Positions 44,626 through 52,508 of a stretch of 64,000 bases of DNA are shown here, one piece after another. Position 1 is the first letter of the stretch. Each line of letters starts with the position of its first letter. Under the pieces are notes generated by a model. The model saw nothing but the letters and a program-made list of their open reading frames with translations. It was not told the DNA's origin and did not search any database. The stretch is from assembly GCA_048262655.1 (NCBI GenBank), contig JBLXEY010000003.1, positions 186,001 through 250,000 of the forward strand, in the 5' to 3' direction. This DNA is from JABMNT01 sp048262655. Lineage in GTDB: Bacteria > Pseudomonadota > Alphaproteobacteria > Rhodospirillales > Casp-alpha2. The translations under genes and the position numbers were made by a program.

Positions 44626-46752
44626 ATGTTCAACGAATATAAAAAAGAAATCGATTGGGAGGGCACCAAGCTCACCCTGGAAACGGGCAAAATGGCTCGT
44701 CAGGCTGACGGCGCAGTTATCGTGACGCTCGGCGAAACAAAAGTATTCTGTGCTGTTGTCGCGGAAAAGTCCCCAAAGCCGGGCCTCGACTTTTTCCCGC
44801 TGACCGTTCACTACGTTGAAAAAGCTTACGCCGCCGGTAAAATTCCAGGCGGTTTTTTTAAGCGCGAAGGCCGTCCAACAGAGAAAGAAACTCTGGTTTC
44901 TCGTCTGATTGATCGCCCCATTCGCCCGTTGTTTGTCAGCGGTTTCAAAAACGAAACGCAAGTCATTGCAACCGTACTCTCCCATGACATGGAAAATGAT
45001 CCAGATATCGTCGCCATGATCGCTGCATCTGCGGCTCTAACCATTTCTGGTGCCCCTTTCCAGGGCCCGATTGGCGCTGCTCGTGTCGGTTACTTCGATG
45101 GCGAGTATCGCCTCAACCCGGCCGTAGAAGATATGGCGGATAGTGACCTGAATCTGGTTGTCGCGGGTACGACGCAAGGTGTTTTGATGGTCGAATCAGA
45201 AGCACAAGAGCTTTCCGAAGAAGTTATGCTTGGTGCCGTGCGTTTCGGTCATGAGAAGTTCCAGCCGGTAATCGCTGCGATTATTGAAATGGCTGAGAAT
45301 TGCGCTAAAGAGCCATTTGATCTGGTTCCAGAGCCTGAAGGCAAAGGCGCTTTGGCTGAAAAAGTTAAAGCTGTTGCAGAAGCCGATTTGCGTGCTGCCT
45401 ATGGCGAAGTTGTCAAACAGGCCCGTACCGAGAAAGTTGGCGCCGCCAAATCCGCAGCGAAAGAAGCACTTGCCGCAGACGATAGTGTTGATCAGGAGTT
45501 GTTTGGAGAAATTGGTGGCGATTTGCTCAAAAACCTTGAGAAAGACATCGTTCGCCAGGATATCCTAAAGACGTCGAAGCGTATCGATGGCCGTGCACTT
45601 GATACGGTCCGTGCAATCGATTGTCAGGTCGGTATTCTGCCCCGTGCGCATGGTTCCGCGCTGTTCACACGCGGTGAAACACAAGCCTTGGTCGTGACCA
45701 CTCTGGGTACCGGTCAAGACGAGCAGATCATTGATGATCTCGATGGCGATCGTCGTGAGAACTTCCTGCTTCATTACAACTTCCCTCCCTATTCAGTTGG
45801 TGAAGCCGGCCGCTTTGGTTTTACGGGCCGCCGTGAAGTCGGTCATGGTAAACTGGCCTGGCGTGCTGTTCATCCGTTGCTTCCGGCGAAAGATGACTTC
45901 CCATACACAATGCGTGTGGTCTCCGAGATTACAGAATCAAACGGCTCGTCTTCCATGGCGTCTGTTTGTGGTGCGTCATTGGCTCTTATGGATGCCGGTG
46001 TTCCCATGAAAGCGCCTGTGGCCGGTATTGCGATGGGTCTGATTAAAGAAGGCGACGACTTTGCCGTCCTTTCTGATATCCTGGGCGACGAAGATCACTT
46101 AGGCGATATGGACTTTAAGGTTGCGGGTACCAAAGATGGTATTACGTCGCTTCAGATGGATATTAAGATCACATCTATCACCGAAGAAATCATGACGATT
46201 GCTTTGGACCAAGCAAAGGGTGGCCGCGTCCATATTTTGGACGAAATGGCGAAAGCTTTGACGAACGCTCGTGACGGCGTTAGCGCCAATGCACCGCGCA
46301 TTACGTTGATTACCGTCAAGAAAGACAAAATTCGCGACATTATCGGCCCAGGCGGCAAGATGATCCGTGAAATTTGCGAGCAAACAGGTGCCAAGATCGA
46401 CATCGATGACGATGGTACGGTTAAAGTTGCTGCCGTTGATGAAGAAGCCGGTACCGCTGCGATCAATTGGATCAAGTCAATTACCGATGATCCGGAAGTC
46501 GGCATGATCTACACAGGTAAAGTTGTGAAGACAGTCGATTTTGGAGCCTTTGTTAATTTCATGGGCGCTAAAGACGGCTTGGTTCATATTTCTGAACTGG
46601 CCCCTCAGCGCGTTGAAAAAACCACTGACATTGTCAATGAAGGCGATGAAGTTAAGGTCAAGCTGATCGGGATCGATGACCGTGGCAAGATCAAGTTGTC
46701 ACTTAAGGCCGTTGACCAGGAAACGGGTCAAGAAATCAAAAAAGGCGACTAA
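44626..46752 (+). CDS. pnp: Polyribonucleotide nucleotidyltransferase (PNPase)
   Basis: A 708-residue PNPase with two RNase PH domains, a KH domain (IIGPGGKMIREICEQTGAKI) and an S1 domain (YTGKVVKTVDFGAFVNF). It degrades RNA 3' to 5' with phosphate. The frame opens with an ATG at 44617 too, but AGGA is only one base from that codon and ten from the ATG at 44626, which gives the family-like MFNEYKKEIDW. A strong terminator follows. Confidence 0.97.
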   Translation: MFNEYKKEIDWEGTKLTLETGKMARQADGAVIVTLGETKVFCAVVAEKSPKPGLDFFPLTVHYVEKAYAAGKIPGGFFKREGRPTEKETLVSRLIDRPIRPLFVSGFKNETQVIATVLSHDMENDPDIVAMIAASAALTISGAPFQGPIGAARVGYFDGEYRLNPAVEDMADSDLNLVVAGTTQGVLMVESEAQELSEEVMLGAVRFGHEKFQPVIAAIIEMAENCAKEPFDLVPEPEGKGALAEKVKAVAEADLRAAYGEVVKQARTEKVGAAKSAAKEALAADDSVDQELFGEIGGDLLKNLEKDIVRQDILKTSKRIDGRALDTVRAIDCQVGILPRAHGSALFTRGETQALVVTTLGTGQDEQIIDDLDGDRRENFLLHYNFPPYSVGEAGRFGFTGRREVGHGKLAWRAVHPLLPAKDDFPYTMRVVSEITESNGSSSMASVCGASLALMDAGVPMKAPVAGIAMGLIKEGDDFAVLSDILGDEDHLGDMDFKVAGTKDGITSLQMDIKITSITEEIMTIALDQAKGGRVHILDEMAKALTNARDGVSANAPRITLITVKKDKIRDIIGPGGKMIREICEQTGAKIDIDDDGTVKVAAVDEEAGTAAINWIKSITDDPEVGMIYTGKVVKTVDFGAFVNFMGAKDGLVHISELAPQRVEKTTDIVNEGDEVKVKLIGIDDRGKIKLSLKAVDQETGQEIKKGD

Positions 46753-46781
46753 GCCGCACATTTGATTTGCGAACTTTAAAG

Positions 46782-46812
46782 AAGGCGATCGTTCAGGCGG
46801 TCGCCTTTTTTT
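46782..46812 (+). terminator. Rho-independent terminator of the rimP-pnp transcription unit
   Basis: AAGGCGATCG and CGGTCGCCTT form a 10-base stem (one G-U) with a 6-base loop, followed by seven T residues. It stands 30 bases after the pnp stop and closes the ribosome/transcription cluster before the olsB promoter region. Confidence 0.9.
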
Positions 46813-46963
46813 ATTGTTTACGTATAAGTAACCTACGCTGTCTTTCTGCATTTTCTTATTTTTGCAACCAAAGCAAAACATTCCTCTCACATAGGCGACA
46901 CATTACTGAAACTCCGGCATGGCAAAAAGGCAGGGTCCTGTTTTGTCATAAAGGAATTTTATT

Positions 46964-47779
46964 TTGCAGCCTCAACACTACAATAATCTGGAAGTCCGCT
47001 TGGCGGAAACCCCCTTGGAAATCGATGCCGCTCAGGCTCTGAGATATCGAATTTTCTATGATGAAATGGGGGCAACGCCCACACCACGCTGTAAACAGCT
47101 TCAGCGTGATGTCGATCCCTACGACGAGATTTGCGATCATATGCTTGTCATTGATCTTGAGAAATCAGATGACGCGCACCCTTGCGTTGTCGGGACGTAC
47201 AGATTGCTAAGAAGCTCGATTGCAGAAGCCTCTGCCGGTTTTTATTCTGAAGCTGAATTTGATCTCAAGGATTTACTTGCCTGTCCAGGCGAACTGATGG
47301 AACTGGGCCGCTCCTGTATTGATTCTGCCTACCGGCGTCGCGGCGCCATGCAACTTTTGTGGCGGGGCATTGCTGACTATATAAAAAAACATAAGGTAGA
47401 AATAATGTTCGGTTGCGGAAGTATCCACGGAACCGACCTGGAAGAGGCCAAACGGGTTCTCGCCTACCTACACCATAATCATTTGGCCCCGTCCCACCTG
47501 CGCCCCGTGGCCCTGGAACACCGTTACGTTCATATGGAAACCCTGAGCAAAGATATGATCGATAGCAAACAGGTGCAGAGCGAACTGCCTCCACTGCTAA
47601 AGGGCTATCTGCGTTTAGGTGGCTATGTTGGCCAGGGGGCTGTCGTTGATCAGCAGTTTAATACCATCGACGTTTGCATTGTTGTTGAGACGGAAAAAGT
47701 AACCGGAAAATATACCAAACACTTTATAAAACCGAACCTGGAAAGTTCATTGACCATCCACGGGTCTGCAAACATTTGA
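46964..47779 (+). CDS. olsB: OlsB, L-ornithine N-alpha-acyltransferase
   Basis: The 271-residue protein belongs to the GNAT-like OlsB family: ALRYRIFYDEMGA at the start, VVGTYRLLR, and MELGRSCIDSAYRRRGAMQLLWRG. OlsB transfers a 3-hydroxyacyl group from acyl carrier protein to ornithine, giving lyso-ornithine lipid, the first step to a phosphorus-free membrane lipid. The start is TTG with AAGGA eight bases ahead. olsA follows in a TTGA overlap, so the whole pathway is one transcript. Confidence 0.93.
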   Translation: MQPQHYNNLEVRLAETPLEIDAAQALRYRIFYDEMGATPTPRCKQLQRDVDPYDEICDHMLVIDLEKSDDAHPCVVGTYRLLRSSIAEASAGFYSEAEFDLKDLLACPGELMELGRSCIDSAYRRRGAMQLLWRGIADYIKKHKVEIMFGCGSIHGTDLEEAKRVLAYLHHNHLAPSHLRPVALEHRYVHMETLSKDMIDSKQVQSELPPLLKGYLRLGGYVGQGAVVDQQFNTIDVCIVVETEKVTGKYTKHFIKPNLESSLTIHGSANI

Positions 47780-48624
47780 TTGCTTTTCATACTCGCGCGG
47801 CATTGCGCCTGTCGGCTTTTTTGGGGGTGACATTTGTTTTGTTACCTTTTTACCTGCTTGCCTTTTTCATGGGGCGTCGCCCCCGACGTTTGTTTTCATA
47901 TTTGTTTTTCAAATGCTCCGTGGATCTTGCCGGACTGAGAGTGCGGACAGAAGGTGTGCGTCTATCGAAAGGTGGTTCCCTATTCGTTGCCAATCATGTT
48001 TCTTATCTTGATGTGATTGTTATGGCCTCGTTGATTGATGGAATCTTTGTCGCCAAATCGGAGGTGCAGGGGTGGCCATTGTTCGGCTTTCTGGCACGTA
48101 TCAGCCAAACGATTTTTGTCAGCCGTAAGGCCGCAAAAATTTCCAGGGAAAAAAAGGTTTTATCAAAAAGATTACAGGCTGGAGATTCGATAATCCTGTT
48201 CCCTGAAGGCTCGAGCAGTTGTGGTACGGGGGTTTTGCCATTCCGGCCCGGACTGTTATCGGCGGTTCAGGTGAACACCAACCAACCTGTTGAAATCCAG
48301 CCGGTTACGTTGGCCTATGGACCTAAGTTTGGGGAGCAGACAGCTTGCGATCAATCAAATCGCGATCGTTATGCGTGGTATGGTGATATGGAGCTCTTGC
48401 CACATTTGTGGCAAGTATTTGGTTCATCCGAGGGTATGGATATTCTTTTGGTGTTTCACCCGCCGGCGTTAGCAACATCGTTTTCGGACGCGCGAGCATG
48501 CGCCAAATGGGCCGAAGTTCGTGTTCGTGATGGTTTGAGAAAACATCTATCAGATATCAGTGCCGGCTCAGGCGAGGAGCCGAAACTGGTTATGTACGAG
48601 AAATGTCTGCACCTGGTTCCCTAG
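47776..48624 (+). CDS. olsA: OlsA, lyso-ornithine lipid O-acyltransferase
   Basis: A 282-residue PlsC-family acyltransferase with an N-terminal membrane segment, the HX4D motif (H74, D79 in NHVSYLD) and FPEGSSSCGTG. In this context it should add the second acyl chain to lyso-ornithine lipid; phosphatidic acid synthesis is the alternative. The start is TTG overlapping the olsB stop. Its last 35 bases overlap the 3' end of the convergent glycosyltransferase gene. Confidence 0.92.
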   Translation: MIAFHTRAALRLSAFLGVTFVLLPFYLLAFFMGRRPRRLFSYLFFKCSVDLAGLRVRTEGVRLSKGGSLFVANHVSYLDVIVMASLIDGIFVAKSEVQGWPLFGFLARISQTIFVSRKAAKISREKKVLSKRLQAGDSIILFPEGSSSCGTGVLPFRPGLLSAVQVNTNQPVEIQPVTLAYGPKFGEQTACDQSNRDRYAWYGDMELLPHLWQVFGSSEGMDILLVFHPPALATSFSDARACAKWAEVRVRDGLRKHLSDISAGSGEEPKLVMYEKCLHLVP

Positions 48625-49651
48625 CCTCTGTTTTCGATTCCAAATAATCATTGATATTAAATTCGTGCAAATAAGAGCGGAAGATGTTTGTGCTGGCTTG
48701 CCAGGATTTGCCTTCTGCAAATCTACGGCAATCGTCCCGGTCAAGCGTCAGGGCTCGAGCAATGGCTATTTTTAAGTCGGGGTCAAGGCATCCAATAGCC
48801 GGATCGGTGATCACGTCGCGAGGACCCATGACAGGATAAGCGGCGACGGGCGTCCCACTGGCAAGCGCTTCGAGCATGACCAATCCAAAGGTATCGGTGC
48901 GACTTGGAAAAACAAACACATCTGCCGCCCGGTAATAAGAAGCGAGTTCCTTGCCGTGTTTCGCCCCAACAAACAGTACGTCAGGGTATTGTCTTCGCAG
49001 TTCCTTAAGCAAGGGTCCATCACCAACAACGACCTTTGTGCCCTCAATATCCAAGTCCAGAAATGCAGAAATATTCTTTTCGACGGCAACCCGCCCCACG
49101 GATAACAAGATGGGCCTCTTACCTTCAATTTCAGCTTTTTCTCCTGCGCCAAAAAGAGCCAGGTCAACGCCACGGCCCCAAGGTTGCACGTTCTTGAACC
49201 CCCGTTCCGTCAAATTAGATACCACCGTTGGTGTCGGTGCCATGACGACGCTGGAGCGGCCATGGAACCAACGCAAAGCCGGATACACCCAGTTCGCCGG
49301 TATTCGAAAACGCGCTTCGATATATTCAGGGAACCGGGTATGAAAAGCGGATGTAAACGGAAGGCCTCGTTTGATGCACATCCGCCGGGCGGCTAAACCC
49401 AGTGGCCCTTCGGTTGCGATATGAATTGCACAGGGCATAAAACGCTTCAAGGCACGCTCAATGGAACTGGGTCCAGCGAAAGCAAGTCGTATCTCTGGAT
49501 AGGTGGGGCAAGGGATGGAGTTAAAGGCCTCCGGAGTGACCATCATTACTTCGTCACCCATAGCCTTGAGATGGGACTGCATCGCAGTCAGGGTTCTGAC
49601 AACGCCGTTTATTTGCGGATACCAAGCATCCGTAATGATCATTATGCGCAT
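48590..49651 (-). CDS. GT4 glycosyltransferase, probable diacylglycerol glycosyltransferase (Agt-like)
   Basis: The 353-residue protein is a GT-B-fold family 4 enzyme: ITDAWYPQINGVVRTL, then GRGVDLALF, SVGRVAVEKNISAFLDLD, VGDGPLLKEL and FPSRTDTFGLVMLEALASGTPVAAY. It overlaps the end of the PlcP-like gene by ten bases. In marine alphaproteobacteria and rhizobia a GT4 gene beside plcP makes mono-glycosyl or glucuronosyl diacylglycerol during phosphate limitation. Function here is inferred from that pairing; the sugar cannot be read from the sequence. Mannosyltransferase annotations of related proteins are an alternative. Confidence 0.85.
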   Translation of the reverse strand: MRIMIITDAWYPQINGVVRTLTAMQSHLKAMGDEVMMVTPEAFNSIPCPTYPEIRLAFAGPSSIERALKRFMPCAIHIATEGPLGLAARRMCIKRGLPFTSAFHTRFPEYIEARFRIPANWVYPALRWFHGRSSVVMAPTPTVVSNLTERGFKNVQPWGRGVDLALFGAGEKAEIEGKRPILLSVGRVAVEKNISAFLDLDIEGTKVVVGDGPLLKELRRQYPDVLFVGAKHGKELASYYRAADVFVFPSRTDTFGLVMLEALASGTPVAAYPVMGPRDVITDPAIGCLDPDLKIAIARALTLDRDDCRRFAEGKSWQASTNIFRSYLHEFNINDYLESKTEAREPGADISRT

Positions 49652-50439
49652 GCGATTTCCAAGGTCGACTGCTTCGCACGTGTTGCGCTATGCGCGGTCC
49701 AGTCGATGAGTTCAAGCTGACCATCGTGATGCTCCACAAGGGCTGTGCAACTTTCGACCCAATCTCCATCATTGCAATAAAGGATACCGTTTATATCGCG
49801 CATTTCAGCGTGGTGGATGTGCCCGCAAACAACGCCATCGACATTTTCGGCTTGAGCGGCTTTGGCAATCGCCGTTTCAAACTCCACGATATACTTAACC
49901 GCGTTTTTTACCTTCAGTTTCAAATAGGCGGAGAGTGACCAATAGGGTTTTCCCATTCGTTTGCGTATGGCGTTATACCAACTATTGATGATTAAAAGCA
50001 TCGTGTAAGCCCCGTCGCCAAGGACGGCAAGCCACTTGGCATACCGCACCACGATATCAAACTCATCGCCATGAATGACCAGCAATCGTTTGCCGTCGGC
50101 TGTTTCATGGACAACTTTCTCCAGGACCTCGACGCCACCAAAATGCTGATCAACGTAATCACGGGCAAATTCATCATGGTTACCGGGGATGAAAATGACA
50201 CGCGTGCCTTTTCTGGCTTTCCGGAGAATCTTTTGAACAACGTCATTATGTTCCTGAGGCCAGTACCAGGATTTCTTCAAGCGCCAACCGTCAATGATGT
50301 CACCCACCAGATAAAGAGTTTCACACTCATTTACTTTTAAAAAATCCAGAAGTTTGTCTGCCTGGCATCCGCGTGAACCGAGATGAATATCTGATATCCA
50401 GATCGTCCGATACGTCATCGTGCCGGAATCCATTTTCAT
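49642..50439 (-). CDS. PlcP-like metallophosphoesterase (phospholipase C type)
   Basis: The 265-residue calcineurin-like enzyme has all metal motifs: SDIHLGS (D17, H19), GDIIDGW, GNHDEF, HGDEF and CGHIHH. The blocks GSRGCQADKLLDFL, KKSWYWPQEHNDVVQK and NDGDWVESCTALVEHHDG are those of the family containing Sinorhizobium PlcP, which cuts phosphatidylcholine or phosphatidylethanolamine to diacylglycerol. Databases often label it UDP-2,3-diacylglucosamine diphosphatase by similarity to LpxH. I start at 50439, where AAGGGG is seven bases ahead; the frame extends to 50478. Confidence 0.85.
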   Translation of the reverse strand: MKMDSGTMTYRTIWISDIHLGSRGCQADKLLDFLKVNECETLYLVGDIIDGWRLKKSWYWPQEHNDVVQKILRKARKGTRVIFIPGNHDEFARDYVDQHFGGVEVLEKVVHETADGKRLLVIHGDEFDIVVRYAKWLAVLGDGAYTMLLIINSWYNAIRKRMGKPYWSLSAYLKLKVKNAVKYIVEFETAIAKAAQAENVDGVVCGHIHHAEMRDINGILYCNDGDWVESCTALVEHHDGQLELIDWTAHSATRAKQSTLEIACA

Positions 50440-50619
50440 TTTGTGCCCCTTTCCCAGAAAGGAAGTCATTAAAAACACATAGTCATTAGCACAAAAAATT
50501 TCGCCGCAATGTTAAACTAATACGACATGGGAATGTTTCATCTGAACTCAACATTACTGCAAAGAATACGACACAAAAATAGCGGATAAATGCTAAATTC
50601 ACGGCTCTCAATTCTGGTT

Positions 50620-50662
50620 CTGAACATTGAGCGCTGTCATTGAGAAGGTTCTGTGCATTGCG
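50620..50662 (+). repeat. Three imperfect CTG-CATTG direct repeats
   Basis: CTGAACATTGAG (50620), CTGTCATTGAG (50634) and CTGTGCATTGCG (50651) are related direct repeats 14 and 17 bases apart. The middle one contains CTGTCAT, identical to a Pho-box half-site, but the spacing is not the 11 bases of a standard Pho box. They lie in the 275-base gap between divergent plcP-like and small-protein genes. Confidence 0.4.
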
Positions 50663-50714
50663 ACTGAAGAGATATCATCATAGCCATTGTAACGTTCGTT
50701 AGAGGGGAAGAATT

Positions 50715-50948
50715 GTGGGCTGGCTATTAACCATATGGCTATCGCTTCCACTCGTCGCCAGTGATGTGGAAATCAAAATGTGGTTCTCCAGAAAATCGTA
50801 TTGCACCTTTGCAAAGGAAAAATTTATGGAGAACCCGATCGTGCATCGCGTTGAAGGCACGGACGCCTCGGAGGCCACCATGAACCATATCGAGTGCCGA
50901 GAATTGACGAAAGGCGAAGCCAGTTTGATTCCTGAACACATGCGCTAG
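50715..50948 (+). CDS. Small exported protein of unknown function
   Basis: I do not recognise this 77-residue protein. It starts at GTG with GAGGGGAAG just ahead, has a short hydrophobic N-terminus (GWLLTIWLSLPLVAS) like a signal peptide, then a polar region with two cysteines (FSRKSYCTF and NHIECRE) that could form a disulfide. It ends 14 bases before the DUF2062 gene, so it may be cotranscribed with that gene and the lipid kinase gene. Confidence 0.5.
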   Translation: MGWLLTIWLSLPLVASDVEIKMWFSRKSYCTFAKEKFMENPIVHRVEGTDASEATMNHIECRELTKGEASLIPEHMR

Positions 50949-50962
50949 GTCCATAGAGTTTA

Positions 50963-51541
50963 ATGACACGCGGATACCGCCGTTCGACTTGGGCAGGGTT
51001 AAAGCGTCTGTTTCAGTATCGGTTGATTATCCCGATGAAACGAAACAGCCGTCGCCCTACATACACAGCGCGAGGAATTGCCGTTGGTTTGTTTTGGGCG
51101 TTCACGCCGTTGATCCCTATTCAGAGCTATTTACTCATTTTGACCTGGATTGTTGCGAGGCGATTTCCACGCCTGAACTTTAATTTGATTGTGGCTCTGG
51201 CATGGATATGGGTCACCAATATTTTTACCGTACTGCCCGTTTACTTCGCTTTTTACCTGACCGGACTGTTGATGTTAGGGCAATGGAGTCAAATGACCGG
51301 TTATGCGGAATTCACGGCGCATTGGTCCGGCGTCATCGAAACAAACATAGGTATCTGGGCGACGGTTCAATCCCTTTCCCTGATGGTCTTAAACGAACAG
51401 GGCCTTGTCCTGGCAGTCGGCTGCCTTCCGTATGCCCTTGGCAGCGCTTGGTTCGGCTATATAATGGCCCTGCGGTTTATGAGAAAATTCAGCTCTTTTG
51501 ATTCTTCCATATCCATTAAAAACCAGCCACTTAGAAAATAG
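50963..51541 (+). CDS. DUF2062 membrane protein
   Basis: The 192-residue protein has the DUF2062 pattern: basic N-terminus, ARGIAVGLFWAFTPLIPIQS, then three or four membrane spans. The family often lies next to glycosyltransferase or lipid genes, but its function is unknown. It sits between the small exported protein gene and the lipid kinase gene on the same strand. Confidence 0.85.
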   Translation: MTRGYRRSTWAGLKRLFQYRLIIPMKRNSRRPTYTARGIAVGLFWAFTPLIPIQSYLLILTWIVARRFPRLNFNLIVALAWIWVTNIFTVLPVYFAFYLTGLLMLGQWSQMTGYAEFTAHWSGVIETNIGIWATVQSLSLMVLNEQGLVLAVGCLPYALGSAWFGYIMALRFMRKFSSFDSSISIKNQPLRK

Positions 51542-51566
51542 CATTTGCAATGAGGTTTTAATAAAA

Positions 51567-52442
51567 ATGACAACACGCATACTTGTCATTCATAATCCTG
51601 TAGCGGGACGCCGTCGCCAAAAACGAGTACGGGAACTTATACAGCTTCTTGAAGCGCGTTATTTTGAGGTTCAACAAAAACCTACAGCCAAGTCAGGTGA
51701 TGCACGTCGTGCAGCGTTTGAAGCTGATGGAGTTGATTACATCATTGCTGCTGGTGGTGATGGTACGGTGAACGAAGTTGTGGACGGGCTCTGTGCACGG
51801 GAATCAGAAACCGCACTTCCAGTTGTTGGCTTCTTGCCGATGGGAACTGCAAATGTTCTGGCATTAGAGTTGTCTTTACCAAAATCCCCAGTGGGATTGG
51901 TACAGCTTATCGAAAAAGGAAAAACAATTTCCTTACGACCCGGTGTCGCCAATAATAGGCGGTTTGTCTTGATGGTGAGTGCCGGCCTTGATGCCCGTGC
52001 GATTTCCTGCGTAAACCTGAGAACAAAGAAATGGATCGGCGGAGCTGCCTACGTGTTTGCCGCGTTAAAGGCGATCGCAATGCCAACACCGCCTTTGCAC
52101 GTGACAATTGATGGCAAAGAATTCAAAGCCGACACCATCATCATCGCCCGCGCACGCTGTTATGGCGGACCGTTTCAATTGACGGCAAAGGCCGGGTTAA
52201 CGACGTCTCATCTTAGTGTTGTCATGTTGAAATCAAACGGGTTTTTATCGGTTCTCAGATATGGCTTCGCGCTGGTTTTGGGCCGTTTGGATCGTCTGGC
52301 CGATGTTGATGTTCGAACTGGGAGCGAGGTCAGTGTTGTTGGCCCGAAGGAAGAGCCGGTTCAAATGGATGGTGATCTCGTAACCCACTTGCCCTTATCG
52401 GCGTCTCTGGAAAAACGAGTAGTTTCTTTTCTTGTTCCATGA
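51567..52442 (+). CDS. Diacylglycerol kinase-family lipid kinase (YegS/BmrU-like)
   Basis: A 291-residue protein with the catalytic-domain motif AAGGDGTVNEVVDGL (GGDGT at 63-67) and LPMGTANVLALEL, and the beta-rich C-terminal domain. Members phosphorylate diacylglycerol or related lipids. Beside plcP and a glycosyltransferase, it could return diacylglycerol to phosphatidic acid. The frame extends to 51498, but the ATG at 51567 has GAGG ahead and begins the family (MTTRILVIHNPVAG). Confidence 0.9.
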   Translation: MTTRILVIHNPVAGRRRQKRVRELIQLLEARYFEVQQKPTAKSGDARRAAFEADGVDYIIAAGGDGTVNEVVDGLCARESETALPVVGFLPMGTANVLALELSLPKSPVGLVQLIEKGKTISLRPGVANNRRFVLMVSAGLDARAISCVNLRTKKWIGGAAYVFAALKAIAMPTPPLHVTIDGKEFKADTIIIARARCYGGPFQLTAKAGLTTSHLSVVMLKSNGFLSVLRYGFALVLGRLDRLADVDVRTGSEVSVVGPKEEPVQMDGDLVTHLPLSASLEKRVVSFLVP

Positions 52443-52470
52443 GTTTGAGGTTTCTTCGAATGGGAAGGTT

Positions 52471-52500
52471 GTGCGGAGGCGTTGGCTGGCACCTCCGCAC
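52471..52500. terminator. Strong hairpin between convergent lipid-kinase and dctP genes
   Basis: GTGCGGAGG (52471-52479) pairs exactly with CCTCCGCAC (52492-52500) around a 12-base loop in the 66-base gap between two convergent genes. No T-run follows on either strand, so it may block read-through by structure or protect 3' ends rather than act as a classic terminator. Confidence 0.5.
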
Positions 52501-52508
52501 TTAAACGA

